This document shows, one piece after another, positions 1 through 8,261 of a stretch of 53,307 bases of DNA. Every line of letters begins with the position of its first letter. Position 1 is the stretch's first letter. Where the stretch lies: positions 1 to 53,307 of the forward strand of contig NZ_QASO01000084.1 in assembly GCF_003052605.1 (NCBI RefSeq), in the 5' to 3' direction. Below the pieces are notes generated by a model. The model had not been told where the DNA came from. It made no database searches and was given only the letters and a program-made list of their open reading frames with translations. This DNA is from Ectopseudomonas oleovorans (GTDB taxonomy: Bacteria > Pseudomonadota > Gammaproteobacteria > Pseudomonadales > Pseudomonadaceae). The position numbers and the translations under genes were made by a program.

Positions 1-161
1 AAACTCCGAGGGCCGGTCTGGGCGCTTAGCTACCGCAGGCGACACATCAACGGAACCAAGCTCACTGATGCTGTTTGTCAGTAGGCAGGAACCGCCGTAT
101 ACGGAGCCGTACGTACGGTGGTGTGGGAGGACGGCGGGGGTGACCCCGCCTCCTACCCGAT
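1..161 (+). mobile_element. 3' end of a group II intron (domains V and VI), 5' part outside window
   Basis: The sequence folds as the last two domains of a bacterial group II intron. Domain V: 91-99 (ACCGCCGTA) pairs with 114-122 (TACGGTGGT) around a short inner stem with GAGC at its tip. Domain VI: 125-139 pairs with 144-158 across a GTGA loop; A155 is left bulged, six bases before the presumed 3' end at 161, where the lariat branch-point adenosine is expected. The intron-encoded reverse transcriptase would lie upstream, outside the window. The intron is inserted 15 bases beyond the ydbL stop codon. The exact 3' splice point (161 or 162) is inferred. Confidence 0.85.
91..122 (+). ncRNA. Group II intron domain V hairpin
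   Basis: Nine-base outer arms pair with one G-U wobble, and an inner stem carries the tetraloop. The AGC-containing region next to a conserved GTACGGT segment is typical of the catalytic domain V of bacterial group II introns. Identified by shape and motif only, not by a covariance model. Confidence 0.8.
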
Positions 162-176
162 TCTGCCGCAGGCTTT

Positions 177-515
177 TTACTTCTGCAGCCACTGGCCGTT
201 CAGCTGGATGTACTGGCCCTTGGGCGTGCGCTCGATGGCCTTCTTGCCGGCAATGGCTTCCACGTCGCTCAGGCTGATGCCATTGTCCTTGGCCACCTTC
301 TGGTATTCGGCGCGGCGCGCCTGGTTGATCAGGCGGGCAATTTCTTCGGCCTGGCCGCCAGGCTTGACCACGCCCAGGTAGCCGTTGGGTTGCTCGCCGA
401 GCTGGCCGCTGGCCTTGGCGTCGCCCAGGGCACTCATGGCCTGGTTGAGGTTCAGTGCGTATGCCGGCAGGCTCAGGCTCAATGCCAGCAGCAGGGTCGA
501 AATGTATCGAATCAT
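177..515 (-). CDS. ydbL: YdbL family periplasmic protein (DUF1318)
   Basis: 112-residue protein with an N-terminal signal peptide (MIRYISTLLLALSLSLPAYA) and then a helical DUF1318 domain containing a G-Y-L-G-V segment and a conserved IARLINQARRAEY region. In E. coli YdbL is a periplasmic modulator of the YdbH-YnbE bridge between inner and outer membranes. The start at 515 is preferred over an upstream in-frame ATG because it has GGAG just upstream and places the signal peptide at the N terminus. It is the last gene of ydbH-ynbE-ydbL, starting about 30 bases after ynbE. Identification is strong from sequence and gene order; the function is taken from the E. coli family. Confidence 0.9.
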   Translation of the reverse strand: MIRYISTLLLALSLSLPAYALNLNQAMSALGDAKASGQLGEQPNGYLGVVKPGGQAEEIARLINQARRAEYQKVAKDNGISLSDVEAIAGKKAIERTPKGQYIQLNGQWLQK

Positions 516-546
516 CGTCTCTCTCCGTAGAACCTGTGCGGCAGGC

Positions 547-738
547 TCAAAACAGACCACTGTCTTCGTTGAATACACTGTCCAGCGCCTTGTCCACCTT
601 GATGTAGATTTCGTGCTCGACCTTGACGTTCAGGTTGATGTTGATCGGCTCGTTCGGCATCGCCAGTTGTACCGTCGGGGTACAGGCCTGGCACAGCAGC
701 CCCAGGCTCAGGACTGCGAGGAGGCGGTACTTGCGCAT
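547..738 (-). CDS. ynbE: YnbE family outer-membrane lipoprotein
   Basis: 63-residue small lipoprotein. A short signal segment leads to a cysteine in LCQAC, a less typical lipobox than LxGC, and then a mature domain with PNEPININLNVKVEHEIYIK, very like E. coli YnbE. In E. coli YnbE sits in the outer membrane, extends a beta-strand array and stacks onto YdbH to complete a periplasmic lipid-transport bridge. The start at 738 follows GGAGTAG; the open frame extends upstream but there overlaps ydbH. The gene begins four bases after the ydbH stop, so co-translation is likely. Confidence 0.9.
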   Translation of the reverse strand: MRKYRLLAVLSLGLLCQACTPTVQLAMPNEPININLNVKVEHEIYIKVDKALDSVFNEDSGLF

Positions 739-742
739 GGCG

Positions 743-3298
743 CTACTCCTTTGGCTCTTGGGGGACACGCTGGCGCATCCATTGCTGAATCCGTTGCTGG
801 ATGATGCCACTGACCTTGTCGGTCAGCTGCAGGCTGGCCAGCAAGGCCGGGATGTCTTCTTCCAGATTGATGTTGAAATGGATGGGCCTGCCTTTCTCTA
901 TGGCCGGGTTCTGTCCATGCAGGCGCATGCCCAGCCGCAGTGTGCCGGACTGATCATAGTCGACGCTACTGCTGAGCAGATCGTAGTGGAAGTCTTCCAG
1001 CGCGTCGGTGACCAGCTTCATGCCCGGGTTGGCCTGACCCATGGCGCGGATGCGCGGTGAATGAAAACGCAGCTGCCCACCCGGGGGCCTGGCTTCGATC
1101 AGGCCCTGTTCGATACTGATGGCGCCAGCCAGGCGCAGCGGCAGGGTGCCGTCGATCAGCCCGCTACCGGCCAACCCTTCGGCTGGGTAGACGCGAAACA
1201 GCTCTTGCAGATCCAGGTCACTGAGCCGCAGGGGCAGCAGATGGCTGGGTTGTTCCAGTGCCCAGGTCGCCGGTGCCAGGCTCAGGCTACCGCCGAGAAT
1301 GCCCAGTTCGGCGCGCTGGTGGGTCAGGCTGCCTGCCAGTGGTCGTTGCAGGCTGGCCTGGTAGCTGGCCTGCAGCCGCAGGGGGCCGAGCTCGATGCCG
1401 GGATCGAGCTGCTTGGCACTCAACTGAGGCAGGTCGAGGCGAAGTCGGTCGCCGTTCAGCTGCAGCCGCAGTTCGGCATCGAGACCGCTCAGGGTGGTGC
1501 GGTCATAGATGCCGGCCAGGCCCTTGCCGGTCAGGCTGGCCTTGAGTTGCAGGGGCTTGCCGCTGGGCAGGTTGAGGCTGGCGTTGCCCTGAATACGGCC
1601 GTTTTCCAAGGTCATTAGCGGCGGCCAGTCGGCCAGGGTTTGTGCCAGTGGGTTGCCGGCGCGCAGGAACAGCTCGTCCAGGGTGGCATTCAGGTTCAGC
1701 GCGCTGGTCGTGTTGTCCAGACGCAGGGCCATGCTCAGGCCTGAATCGGCCAGTAGTGCGCCGTCGAGGGCCTGGCTGCCATTGTCGGCGTTGATGCGTC
1801 CCTGCCATTGCCAGCCCTGGGCCTGCAATTGTGGATGGTGCAGGCGTTGGATGCGCAGGCCCAGCGGGCCGGACAGGGTCGGTGTGCTTGGGGGGCCGCT
1901 CAGGGTGATGCCGGCCAGCGTCGCTTGAGCTTGCTGCAGGTCAAGCTCGGCGCCGCGCAGGCGCTGGACGTCGAGGCGCGAGCTGTCGGCCAGGCTGAGC
2001 TGCACCTGCTGCTGCGTGACGTTGCCTTTGAGGCCAAGGCTCAGATGCAGGTCATCGAGACGGCTGTCAGCCAGGTCCATGCGTTTGCTGCGCGCTTCGA
2101 GCTGCAGGTGTCGAACGTCGAGTGCCCAGTCGGAGGATTGGTGCAGGGCAAGCTCGGCATCTGCCTGCAGTTCCAGCGGGCCGTGGCCGCTGACGTTCAA
2201 CAGCAGGGCCAGCGCCTCATTGGCAGCGCCATCCAGAGGCGCGAGGTGCAGTTGCAATTGCTGTGGCCGCAGGCCGCTCGGCAGCGACGCCAGCCAAGGC
2301 GCGTTCTGCGTGGCGAGCTGCAGTTGGGCGTTCAAACGCCGGGCCTGCCATCTGCCCAGGGTATTGCTGAGATCGAGCGCCAGCTCACCGCTGACCAGGC
2401 CGACGCCGGGAAGCGGCCAAGGCTGCGGTAGCTGCGCATCGACCCGCAGCCACCCGGAGGTGGCCAGCAGTTCGCTGAACGTAGGGGGGATCTGCGGTAC
2501 CTGCAACTGCCACTGGGCGTTCATCCCGGCCTGTCGGGGCGTGGCTGGCAGAGCGTCAGCCTCGAGTAGCGTCCATTCGCTCAGCCATTCGGCGAGCCAG
2601 GCCATATCCTGCAGCGCGGTAACCTCAAGCTCGCCGCTCCATTGCAGGGCATCGGCCTGAGCCTGCAAGTTGCTATGCAGGGCGATCTGCGGTTGATCAT
2701 CGAGATGCAGGTTCAACTGCAGCTGTCGCGGGCTGTTCAGCTCACTGCCCAGCCCCTGCAGTTGTGCTTGCAACTTCGCCTTGTGGGCTGCGCGCAACAG
2801 CAGCGTATGCAACTGCAGGGTATCGTCCAGCAGTCGTAGGTCGACGTCGCCCTGCAGTGTGCAGCGGCCGCTGGCGCAGGGCAGTTGCGCTTGGGCGTTG
2901 CGCAGTTCGATGTGCCGTGGAAGCCATGGCAGGGCATTGCTCAGGGTTTCCAGGAGTCCGGTCAGATCGCTGTCGCTCGGGCTTTCGGATTCTCCCTGCG
3001 CGGGCTGCCACGACAGGCGCAGGTCCTGCGCAACCAGGCGGTAGCGAGGCACCTCACTGGCCAGCCAGTAGAGTTGCAACTGGCCGCTTTGCACCAGCAG
3101 CTCGCCGTCACTACGTTGTACCAGGCTTGCATCCTGGAACTGCAAGCCTCGCCAGGAAAGGCTAAGCCGCTGCCAGTCCAGCACGATGCGCTGCTCCTCG
3201 AACAGTTGCTGCACGCGGTAGCCGACATAGCAGGCCAGTAGCGACAGCAGCGCCAGTATCGCTACACAGGTGCTCAGCCAGAAACGCCGGCGACTCAT
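743..3298 (-). CDS. ydbH: YdbH family AsmA-like intermembrane bridge protein
   Basis: 851 residues, close to the E. coli YdbH length. One N-terminal membrane anchor (about residues 6-24) is followed by a long periplasmic region of amphipathic beta repeats rich in Leu/Gln, as in AsmA/TamB/YhdP/YdbH proteins. The C-terminal part (LHGQNPAIEKGRPIHFNINL) carries the conserved YdbH domain. These proteins form lipid-conducting grooves across the periplasm and act redundantly in moving glycerophospholipids to the outer membrane. The start at 3298 follows AAGGA; an upstream ATG at 3340 lacks a ribosome site. First gene of ydbH-ynbE-ydbL. Confidence 0.9.
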   Translation of the reverse strand: MSRRRFWLSTCVAILALLSLLACYVGYRVQQLFEEQRIVLDWQRLSLSWRGLQFQDASLVQRSDGELLVQSGQLQLYWLASEVPRYRLVAQDLRLSWQPAQGESESPSDSDLTGLLETLSNALPWLPRHIELRNAQAQLPCASGRCTLQGDVDLRLLDDTLQLHTLLLRAAHKAKLQAQLQGLGSELNSPRQLQLNLHLDDQPQIALHSNLQAQADALQWSGELEVTALQDMAWLAEWLSEWTLLEADALPATPRQAGMNAQWQLQVPQIPPTFSELLATSGWLRVDAQLPQPWPLPGVGLVSGELALDLSNTLGRWQARRLNAQLQLATQNAPWLASLPSGLRPQQLQLHLAPLDGAANEALALLLNVSGHGPLELQADAELALHQSSDWALDVRHLQLEARSKRMDLADSRLDDLHLSLGLKGNVTQQQVQLSLADSSRLDVQRLRGAELDLQQAQATLAGITLSGPPSTPTLSGPLGLRIQRLHHPQLQAQGWQWQGRINADNGSQALDGALLADSGLSMALRLDNTTSALNLNATLDELFLRAGNPLAQTLADWPPLMTLENGRIQGNASLNLPSGKPLQLKASLTGKGLAGIYDRTTLSGLDAELRLQLNGDRLRLDLPQLSAKQLDPGIELGPLRLQASYQASLQRPLAGSLTHQRAELGILGGSLSLAPATWALEQPSHLLPLRLSDLDLQELFRVYPAEGLAGSGLIDGTLPLRLAGAISIEQGLIEARPPGGQLRFHSPRIRAMGQANPGMKLVTDALEDFHYDLLSSSVDYDQSGTLRLGMRLHGQNPAIEKGRPIHFNINLEEDIPALLASLQLTDKVSGIIQQRIQQWMRQRVPQEPKE

Positions 3299-3430
3299 GA
3301 GTGTTCCTTGCTCGGTGCGGTCCACTGGACGGTACCCCATGCTCGAGTGGGTGCCAAGCGGCTTTCCGTGCTATTGTGTATTTACAGCTTTCAATATTTA
3401 TTTTGTCGTAAACGAGCGAAGGAGGATGTG

Positions 3431-3802
3431 ATGAGTGCTGTGACTCGCTCTCAGCCCGATGCCGATGCGGTACTGGCTAAAGCCCTGCTCAATACCCGTG
3501 AGCAACTGGGGCTGACGCAGCAGGAGCTGGCCGACATCGTTGGCGTCCATCGCAGTGCCATCAGCCGCTGGAGTGAGCAGGGTGGTTTGCGTCCGCAGAG
3601 CAAGACCGGCGAGCTGGCGCTGTTGCTGATACGCGCCTATCGCGCGCTGTTTGCCCTGTTTGGCGGCAATCAGCAGGACATGCGCCATTTTCTGCGCACC
3701 GAAAATCGCCATCTGGCAGGTATTCCGCTGCAGCAGATGAGTCAGGTGCAGGGGCTGGTGCGTGTTGTCGAGTATCTGGACGCCATTCGCGGCAAGGTCT
3801 GA
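3431..3802 (+). CDS. Xre/MbcA/ParS-type antitoxin (DUF2384)
   Basis: 123 residues. The N-terminal half has a helix-turn-helix (REQLGLTQQELADIV, then HRSAISRWSE); the C-terminal half matches the MbcA/ParS/Xre toxin-binding domain (ALLLIRAYRALFALFGG then a helix ending in LVRVVEYLDAIRGK). Such proteins bind RES-domain toxins and autoregulate the operon. The start at 3431 sits after AAGGAGG with ideal spacing; longer upstream reading has no ribosome site. The RES-family gene follows 83 bases downstream on the same strand, matching the usual antitoxin-first order. Autorepression is inferred from the family. Confidence 0.88.
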   Translation: MSAVTRSQPDADAVLAKALLNTREQLGLTQQELADIVGVHRSAISRWSEQGGLRPQSKTGELALLLIRAYRALFALFGGNQQDMRHFLRTENRHLAGIPLQQMSQVQGLVRVVEYLDAIRGKV

Positions 3803-3815
3803 GAGCCTGCTCAAA

Positions 3816-3865
3816 GCCTGCTGCGCGTCGGCCCTGCTGGGTTAAAAGCAGGCTCTAGCAGGCTC
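3816..3865. repeat. Deletion remnant of the dispersed palindromic element seen at 39874-39989
   Basis: The stretch CTGCTGCGCGTCGGCCCTGC matches the complement of one end of the 39874-39989 element (one mismatch), and CTCTAGC from its other end follows about 13 bases later. The central hairpin (about 65 bases) is missing. It lies between the antitoxin and toxin genes of the RES pair. Confidence 0.6.
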
Positions 3866-3885
3866 CACGCTTAGGAGTGATCGCC

Positions 3886-4638
3886 ATGGATATCTGGCAA
3901 CTATGCGACGGCGAGCGACAGGTGCGACCGCTGCGCGGCAAGCTGTTGCGCATGGTGGAGAGCCAGGCCCAGGTTGCGACCCTGCAACTGGTGGATAACC
4001 TGGCCGAGCAGACCCTGCTCGAGGAACTGCTCGAGAGCAGCAAGCCGCCGCTGCCTGAAGCCGCCGAGCCGTTGCACTACCTGCTGAAGACGCCGTTTCG
4101 TTATCCGCCGCTGCGTTGGGGCTCGCGCTTCGGCCGCGTGCACGAACCCAGCCTGTTCTACGCCGCTCAGCGTCTGCAAACGGCGATGGCCGAGGCCGCC
4201 TACTACCGTTTCGTATTGTGGAATGGCATGGTCGTGCCGCCGCCCAGTGGCCGCATCCTCTCCGAGCATTCGACCTTCGAGGCGCGTTACCGCGTCGAGC
4301 ACGGTATCCAGTTGCAACAGTCGCCTTTCGCTCAACATGACGCACTGTTGGCTCACCCCAGTGATTACAGCGTGCCTCAGCGTCTCGGTACGTCGATGCG
4401 CGCGGCGGGCATTCAGGCTTTCGAGTACCGCTCGGCACGCTGTCCTGACGGTGGCAGCAATGTGGCGCTCTACGTGCCGGCTGCGTTCGTGGAGAAGCGT
4501 CCGCGTAATCTGACGGCCTGGTTGTGTGAAACCACGAGCGAGTACGTGGCGTTCAAGCATGCGCAAACGCCGGATCAACCACGGCTGTTTCACTGGGAGC
4601 AGTTTCTGGTGCAGGGGCAATTGCCGCACCCCGCGTAA
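3886..4638 (+). CDS. RES-domain toxin (NAD+-degrading family)
   Basis: 250 residues, longer than the short RES toxins of about 150-180. The RES core spans about residues 65-225: the Arg-containing motif at 77-83 (RWGSRFG), Tyr92, Glu103 in TAMAEAAYYRF, and a C-terminal GGSNVALYVP strand near the expected Ser/Asn position. RES toxins, such as those of P. putida and MbcT, degrade NAD+ in the cytoplasm and halt growth unless bound by the Xre partner. The start at 3886 follows AGGAG. The pair with the preceding Xre gene is the main support; activity is inferred, not seen. Confidence 0.85.
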   Translation: MDIWQLCDGERQVRPLRGKLLRMVESQAQVATLQLVDNLAEQTLLEELLESSKPPLPEAAEPLHYLLKTPFRYPPLRWGSRFGRVHEPSLFYAAQRLQTAMAEAAYYRFVLWNGMVVPPPSGRILSEHSTFEARYRVEHGIQLQQSPFAQHDALLAHPSDYSVPQRLGTSMRAAGIQAFEYRSARCPDGGSNVALYVPAAFVEKRPRNLTAWLCETTSEYVAFKHAQTPDQPRLFHWEQFLVQGQLPHPA

Positions 4639-4982
4639 CGCCTGCGCTGGCGCGTCAGATGCCCCGAAACAGAGCGCTGCGCGGATCTGTCGCAGGGAGT
4701 TGTGCACAATGCTGAAGCAGGCTGTCACATCACTGTCAGAAACGCCGCTAACCGCTTGATTTTCCGTGGTTGATTTTTAAGTCAATGAAAAATATGCACT
4801 TTTTCCATTGGTGAAAAAATCGACAGTTTGACTGCGAGCCCCATGGCATCAGGCCTGTGAGTTCTTTCGCCCAAGTTGTGCACGGAGTTATCCACAGCTT
4901 CTGTGGATTGTGAGGAAACTCTTTCTGGCAGCCGCAATCGATCTGGCAGGCAAGACTTTACCTTCGAGAAAAAAGGAGTAGA
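4639..4982. other. Gene-free stretch with AT-rich segment and DnaA-box-like motifs
   Basis: No convincing ORF on either strand. A TTGTGCACAA palindrome lies at 4700-4709; the segment about 4755-4830 is AT-rich; TTGTGCAC is at 4876-4883, a perfect DnaA-box consensus TTATCCACA at 4888-4896, and an inverted near-copy TGTGGATTG at 4902-4910. It probably holds the promoter of the downstream gene at 4983. Whether DnaA binds here is unknown. Confidence 0.5.
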
Positions 4983-5327
4983 GTGGCGCGCCCCGGCAGT
5001 CACCCCCCTTTATTTATGCCTCGCGCCTTGCCTTCTTCATCCCCTGCAACTCGTTCCGGTTCTTCTCGTCTGCCCATGCGCGTTGCGCTGTGGCTGCTCG
5101 ACAGTCCGCGTCTGGGACAAACACCGAGCGTCAAACGCATCGCCGGCAACCTGCTCAAGCAGCCTGCCCGCAAAGGCTGTGTGCAGGCACAAAGTCGGTT
5201 GGGCCAATTGCTCTGTCGCGACTGCGGTAATACCCGTGATCGCCGTATCGGTTATGAACTGCTACGCCAGGCTGCCCGCGCAGGCGATCGCAGTGCTCAG
5301 CTGGAGCTGGAGCGTCTGTCGCGCTGA
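4983..5327 (+). CDS. Small Sel1-like repeat protein
   Basis: 114 residues. The first 35 or so are basic, Ser/Pro-rich and low in complexity; residues 50-110 form helical pairs reading as Sel1-like repeats (ARKGCVQAQSRLGQLLC, GYELLRQAARAGDRSAQLEL). Sel1 proteins are usually protein-protein interaction scaffolds; no partner is evident. The GTG start is chosen because AAGGAG lies four bases upstream; an ATG at 5016 would be the alternative. It precedes rmuC by 65 bases on the same strand. Function unassigned. Confidence 0.7.
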   Translation: MARPGSHPPLFMPRALPSSSPATRSGSSRLPMRVALWLLDSPRLGQTPSVKRIAGNLLKQPARKGCVQAQSRLGQLLCRDCGNTRDRRIGYELLRQAARAGDRSAQLELERLSR

Positions 5328-5392
5328 TTGCGTGCTGACCCCGTGTAAATCGCCGGCGGGTATACTGCACGGCGGTCAAACATGGAGCGTCT

Positions 5393-6868
5393 ATGCCAAT
5401 CGATCCCTTCTCTCTCGCCATCGGCACCGTCGTTGCGCTGGTTCCGTTATTGGCCGGCCTTTGGTCCTTGCAGCGCCGGCTGGCTCGCGCGCAAGGCGAG
5501 CAGGCGCTGTTGCAGGAACGCCTGGAGCATGCGCAACTGAGCCAGGCCGGTTTGCTGGCGCAACTCGATGATTGTCGCGCCGAGTTGGCCGAGGTCAGCG
5601 AGATCAAGGTGGAGCAGCAAACCGAGTTGGCCGGTTTGCGCCGTGAGAACGAGCTGCTGCAGCAGGAGCGGCAGATTGCCCGCGAGGCCGCGCAGTCGTG
5701 GAATCAGCAGCGCGAACGTAACGAAGCTGAACTGCGTCGGCTCACCGCCGAGTGTGCGGCGCTGGCTGCCGAGTTGCAGGAAAATCGCGATAACCAGCAA
5801 CAGCGCCTCGATGATCTGCAGGGCGCGCGCAACGAGCTGCGCGCCCAGTTCTCCGAACTGGCGACGAAGATCTTCGATGAGCGCGAGCAGCGCTTCGCCG
5901 AGACCAGCCAGCAGCGTCTCGGCCAGTTGCTCGACCCACTTAAGGAGCGGATCCAGGCATTCGAGAAGCGCGTCGACGAAAGTTATCAGCAAGAAGCGCG
6001 TGAGCGTTTTTCCCTGAGCAAGGAGTTGGAGCGTCTGCAGCAGCTCAACCAACGCCTGGGCGACGAGGCGACCAATCTGACCCGCGCGCTCAAGGGCCAG
6101 AAGACTCAGGGCAACTGGGGCGAGTTGGTGCTGGAGCGAGTGCTGGAGCATGCCGGCCTGGAGAAGGGGCGCGAGTATCACACTCAGGTCAGCCTCAAGG
6201 GCGCTGGTGGCGAGCGCTTTCAGCCTGACGTTCTCATCCGCCTGCCGGGCGACAGGCAGGTGATTGTCGATGCCAAGGTCAGCCTCAGCGCATACCAGCA
6301 GTATGTCGCGGCTGCGGACGAGCCGGTCCGCCAGCAGGCGCTCAAGCAACACCTGATCTCTCTGCGCAGTCACCTCAAGGGCCTCTCCGGCAAGGATTAC
6401 CAGCGCCTCGAAGGTCTGCACAGCCTGGATTTCGTCCTGCTCTTCGTGCCCATCGAGGCGGCCTTCGCTGCGGCGTTGCAGGCCGAGCCGGACCTGTTCC
6501 GGGAGGCCTTCGAGCAGCAGGTGGTGATCGTCAGCCCGACTACCTTGCTGGCTACCCTGCGGGTGATCGACAGCCTCTGGCGTCAGGAGCGGCAGGGCCA
6601 GAATGCGCGCGAGATCGCCGAGCGTGCCGGCCAGCTGTACGACAAGTTCGTTGCCTTTGTCGCCGATCTGGACGAGATGGGCAGCCGTCTGCAGCAATTG
6701 GACAAGGCTTACGCCAGTGCCCGTAACAAGCTGGTGGACGGTCGCGGCAACCTCATTGGCCGTGTGGAAAACCTCAAGCTGCTGGGCGCGCGCGCAAGCA
6801 AGAGTCTGCCAGGCGAGTTGCTCGAGCGCTCTGCCGATCTGCCGGCGCTGGACGAACTGGGCGAGTGA
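5393..6868 (+). CDS. rmuC: DNA recombination protein RmuC
   Basis: 491 residues. An N-terminal membrane segment (about 8-25) is followed by a long coiled coil (30-200, Glu/Gln/Leu/Arg-rich), then the conserved RmuC nuclease-like domain: GNWGELVLERVLEHAGL, the PDVLIRLPGDRQVIVDAKVSL segment with the D-x-K nuclease-type signature, and VSPTTLLATLRVI. RmuC limits DNA inversions and recombination at inverted repeats. The start at 5393 follows GGAG. The downstream convergent hydrolase ends only 14 bases away, so the two genes share almost no spacer. Confidence 0.95.
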   Translation: MPIDPFSLAIGTVVALVPLLAGLWSLQRRLARAQGEQALLQERLEHAQLSQAGLLAQLDDCRAELAEVSEIKVEQQTELAGLRRENELLQQERQIAREAAQSWNQQRERNEAELRRLTAECAALAAELQENRDNQQQRLDDLQGARNELRAQFSELATKIFDEREQRFAETSQQRLGQLLDPLKERIQAFEKRVDESYQQEARERFSLSKELERLQQLNQRLGDEATNLTRALKGQKTQGNWGELVLERVLEHAGLEKGREYHTQVSLKGAGGERFQPDVLIRLPGDRQVIVDAKVSLSAYQQYVAAADEPVRQQALKQHLISLRSHLKGLSGKDYQRLEGLHSLDFVLLFVPIEAAFAAALQAEPDLFREAFEQQVVIVSPTTLLATLRVIDSLWRQERQGQNAREIAERAGQLYDKFVAFVADLDEMGSRLQQLDKAYASARNKLVDGRGNLIGRVENLKLLGARASKSLPGELLERSADLPALDELGE

Positions 6869-6882
6869 GCGACGTCTACCCG

Positions 6883-7830
6883 CTAGCGCAGGGGCGCTTG
6901 CTCGGGTTGTGTGCGAGGACGGGCCTGCTCCAGTCTGCTGACGTAGCCGCGCAGCCAGCCGGCCAGGGCGGTCGGTTCGGCCAGCAGTTGCCAGTGCCCG
7001 GCGCAGACTTCGCGGCGGCTCAGCAGCGGCGCCCAGCGCTGCAGGTCGGCGAACAGTTGCGGGCGTACGAAGCGGTCGCTCAGCGGCACGATCAGTTGCA
7101 CTGGCACGTGGGTGCTGCGTGAGCGCGGCCTGAGCAGGCTGCGTATGAAATTGGCACGATACAGCTGCACACCACGCATGCCATCACTGCGCTGCGTAGG
7201 GCTCGCTGGCAGATTGCCTACACCTTCGAGGCGGCGCAGCAGCCAGGGCCAGGTGCGATCCAGGCCCAGACGCCAGCACAACTCCGGCAACAGTGGGGTG
7301 TGGAAGAGGGCGATGTACCAGGAGCTGAGCAGTTGTCCGAGCGCCTGCCACAGCGCTTTGGGGCGGCGCAGGGTGAGGCGCTCGCGCAGCCAGTGGCCGA
7401 CGTGGTCGAGACAAGGGCCGGAGATGCTGGTGTAGGAGGCCAGCAGCGGCTGGGTGCGCGGCTCGGTTACTGCCTCCCAGCTCTGGATTGAGCCCCAGTC
7501 GTGGGCGACCAGGTGCACCGGGCGATCCGGGCTGGTGGCATGCACCACCGCTTCCAGATCGCGCGCCAGCTGTTCCAGGCGGTAGTCGCGCAGGTGCTGC
7601 GGCACCTGCGAGGCGCCGCAGCCGCGCACGTCGTAGGCGACGATGCGATAGTCGGCCGCCAGCTCGCGGATCAGCGGTAGCCAGATTTCGTGACTGTCCG
7701 GATAGCCGTGCACCAGCAGCAGGGTCGGCGCGTCAGCCTTGTCCCAGACATAGGTGCGCAGGCGCAGGCCGTCGCTATCCACGTCCAACTGCCGAGGTGA
7801 CAGTTCATCCCGCGACAGTGGCGCGTTCAT
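6883..7830 (-). CDS. Alpha/beta-fold hydrolase, epoxide-hydrolase-like
   Basis: 315 residues of the alpha/beta hydrolase fold. Oxyanion motif HGYPDS (about 41-46), nucleophile-elbow segment VAHDWGS with Asp as the expected nucleophile (as in epoxide hydrolases and haloalkane dehalogenases), a helical cap (about 145-240), a likely acid Asp in PLSDRF and the catalytic His in GHW near residue 288. An Asp nucleophile argues for an epoxide or halide substrate and against a serine esterase. No signal peptide, so cytoplasmic. No operon partner; the physiological substrate is unknown. Confidence 0.85.
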   Translation of the reverse strand: MNAPLSRDELSPRQLDVDSDGLRLRTYVWDKADAPTLLLVHGYPDSHEIWLPLIRELAADYRIVAYDVRGCGASQVPQHLRDYRLEQLARDLEAVVHATSPDRPVHLVAHDWGSIQSWEAVTEPRTQPLLASYTSISGPCLDHVGHWLRERLTLRRPKALWQALGQLLSSWYIALFHTPLLPELCWRLGLDRTWPWLLRRLEGVGNLPASPTQRSDGMRGVQLYRANFIRSLLRPRSRSTHVPVQLIVPLSDRFVRPQLFADLQRWAPLLSRREVCAGHWQLLAEPTALAGWLRGYVSRLEQARPRTQPEQAPLR

Positions 7831-8261
7831 CGCAGGAAACTAAATGGTCGGGCGAACAGGAACATGGCTGGCTCCACGAATGACGATTGCATCGCTCGGT
7901 ATAAGAGCCATTGTTGAGTGCTGGCTTGCCCTGGTGGGCTGGCGTTACGAAAGTGCCAGTAACCTCTGGGCCGTTCTGAAAACAGCGTTTGGGGCGATCC
8001 TGGAAGGTTTCGTGTAGCGCCAGTGCCTGGCAAGTCCAGTCCTTGGTTGGGGCTCCCGAATGCAGGGTCGCCGCGAGTCGCGAAACCGTGCGAACGTGTC
8101 CGGCCGTTGCTACCGGCTTGCTGCCGCGCTGAAGTGCCGGGCATTCGCTGGCGTTGCGTCCGCACCAGCGATGGCGCCTGGTGCGCCAATATCGGTGGGA
8201 GCCTCGCGGTAGAGGTGGCAAACCTTCAGCAGTGGTCTCGCTCTGCGGAAACGTTCTGCCC
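7831..8261. other. 431-bp stretch without a recognisable gene
   Basis: Lies upstream of the hydrolase and downstream of mxtR, both on the minus strand. Open frames on both strands here have low-complexity or basic translations with no family resemblance and no good ribosome site. No strong terminator or repeat was seen. It must contain the hydrolase promoter. Confidence 0.4.

Noticed and set aside
4676..4930. Chromosomal replication origin
   Set aside because: Only one perfect DnaA box and no dnaA, dnaN, parB or gyrB nearby.
5447..6697. 416-codon frame antisense to rmuC
   Set aside because: Leucine/glutamine-rich translation mirrors the coiled-coil codons of rmuC.
7831..8261. Possible short gene in the spacer
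   Set aside because: Candidates have Arg/Ser/Pro-rich random-like translations, poor starts and no family match.
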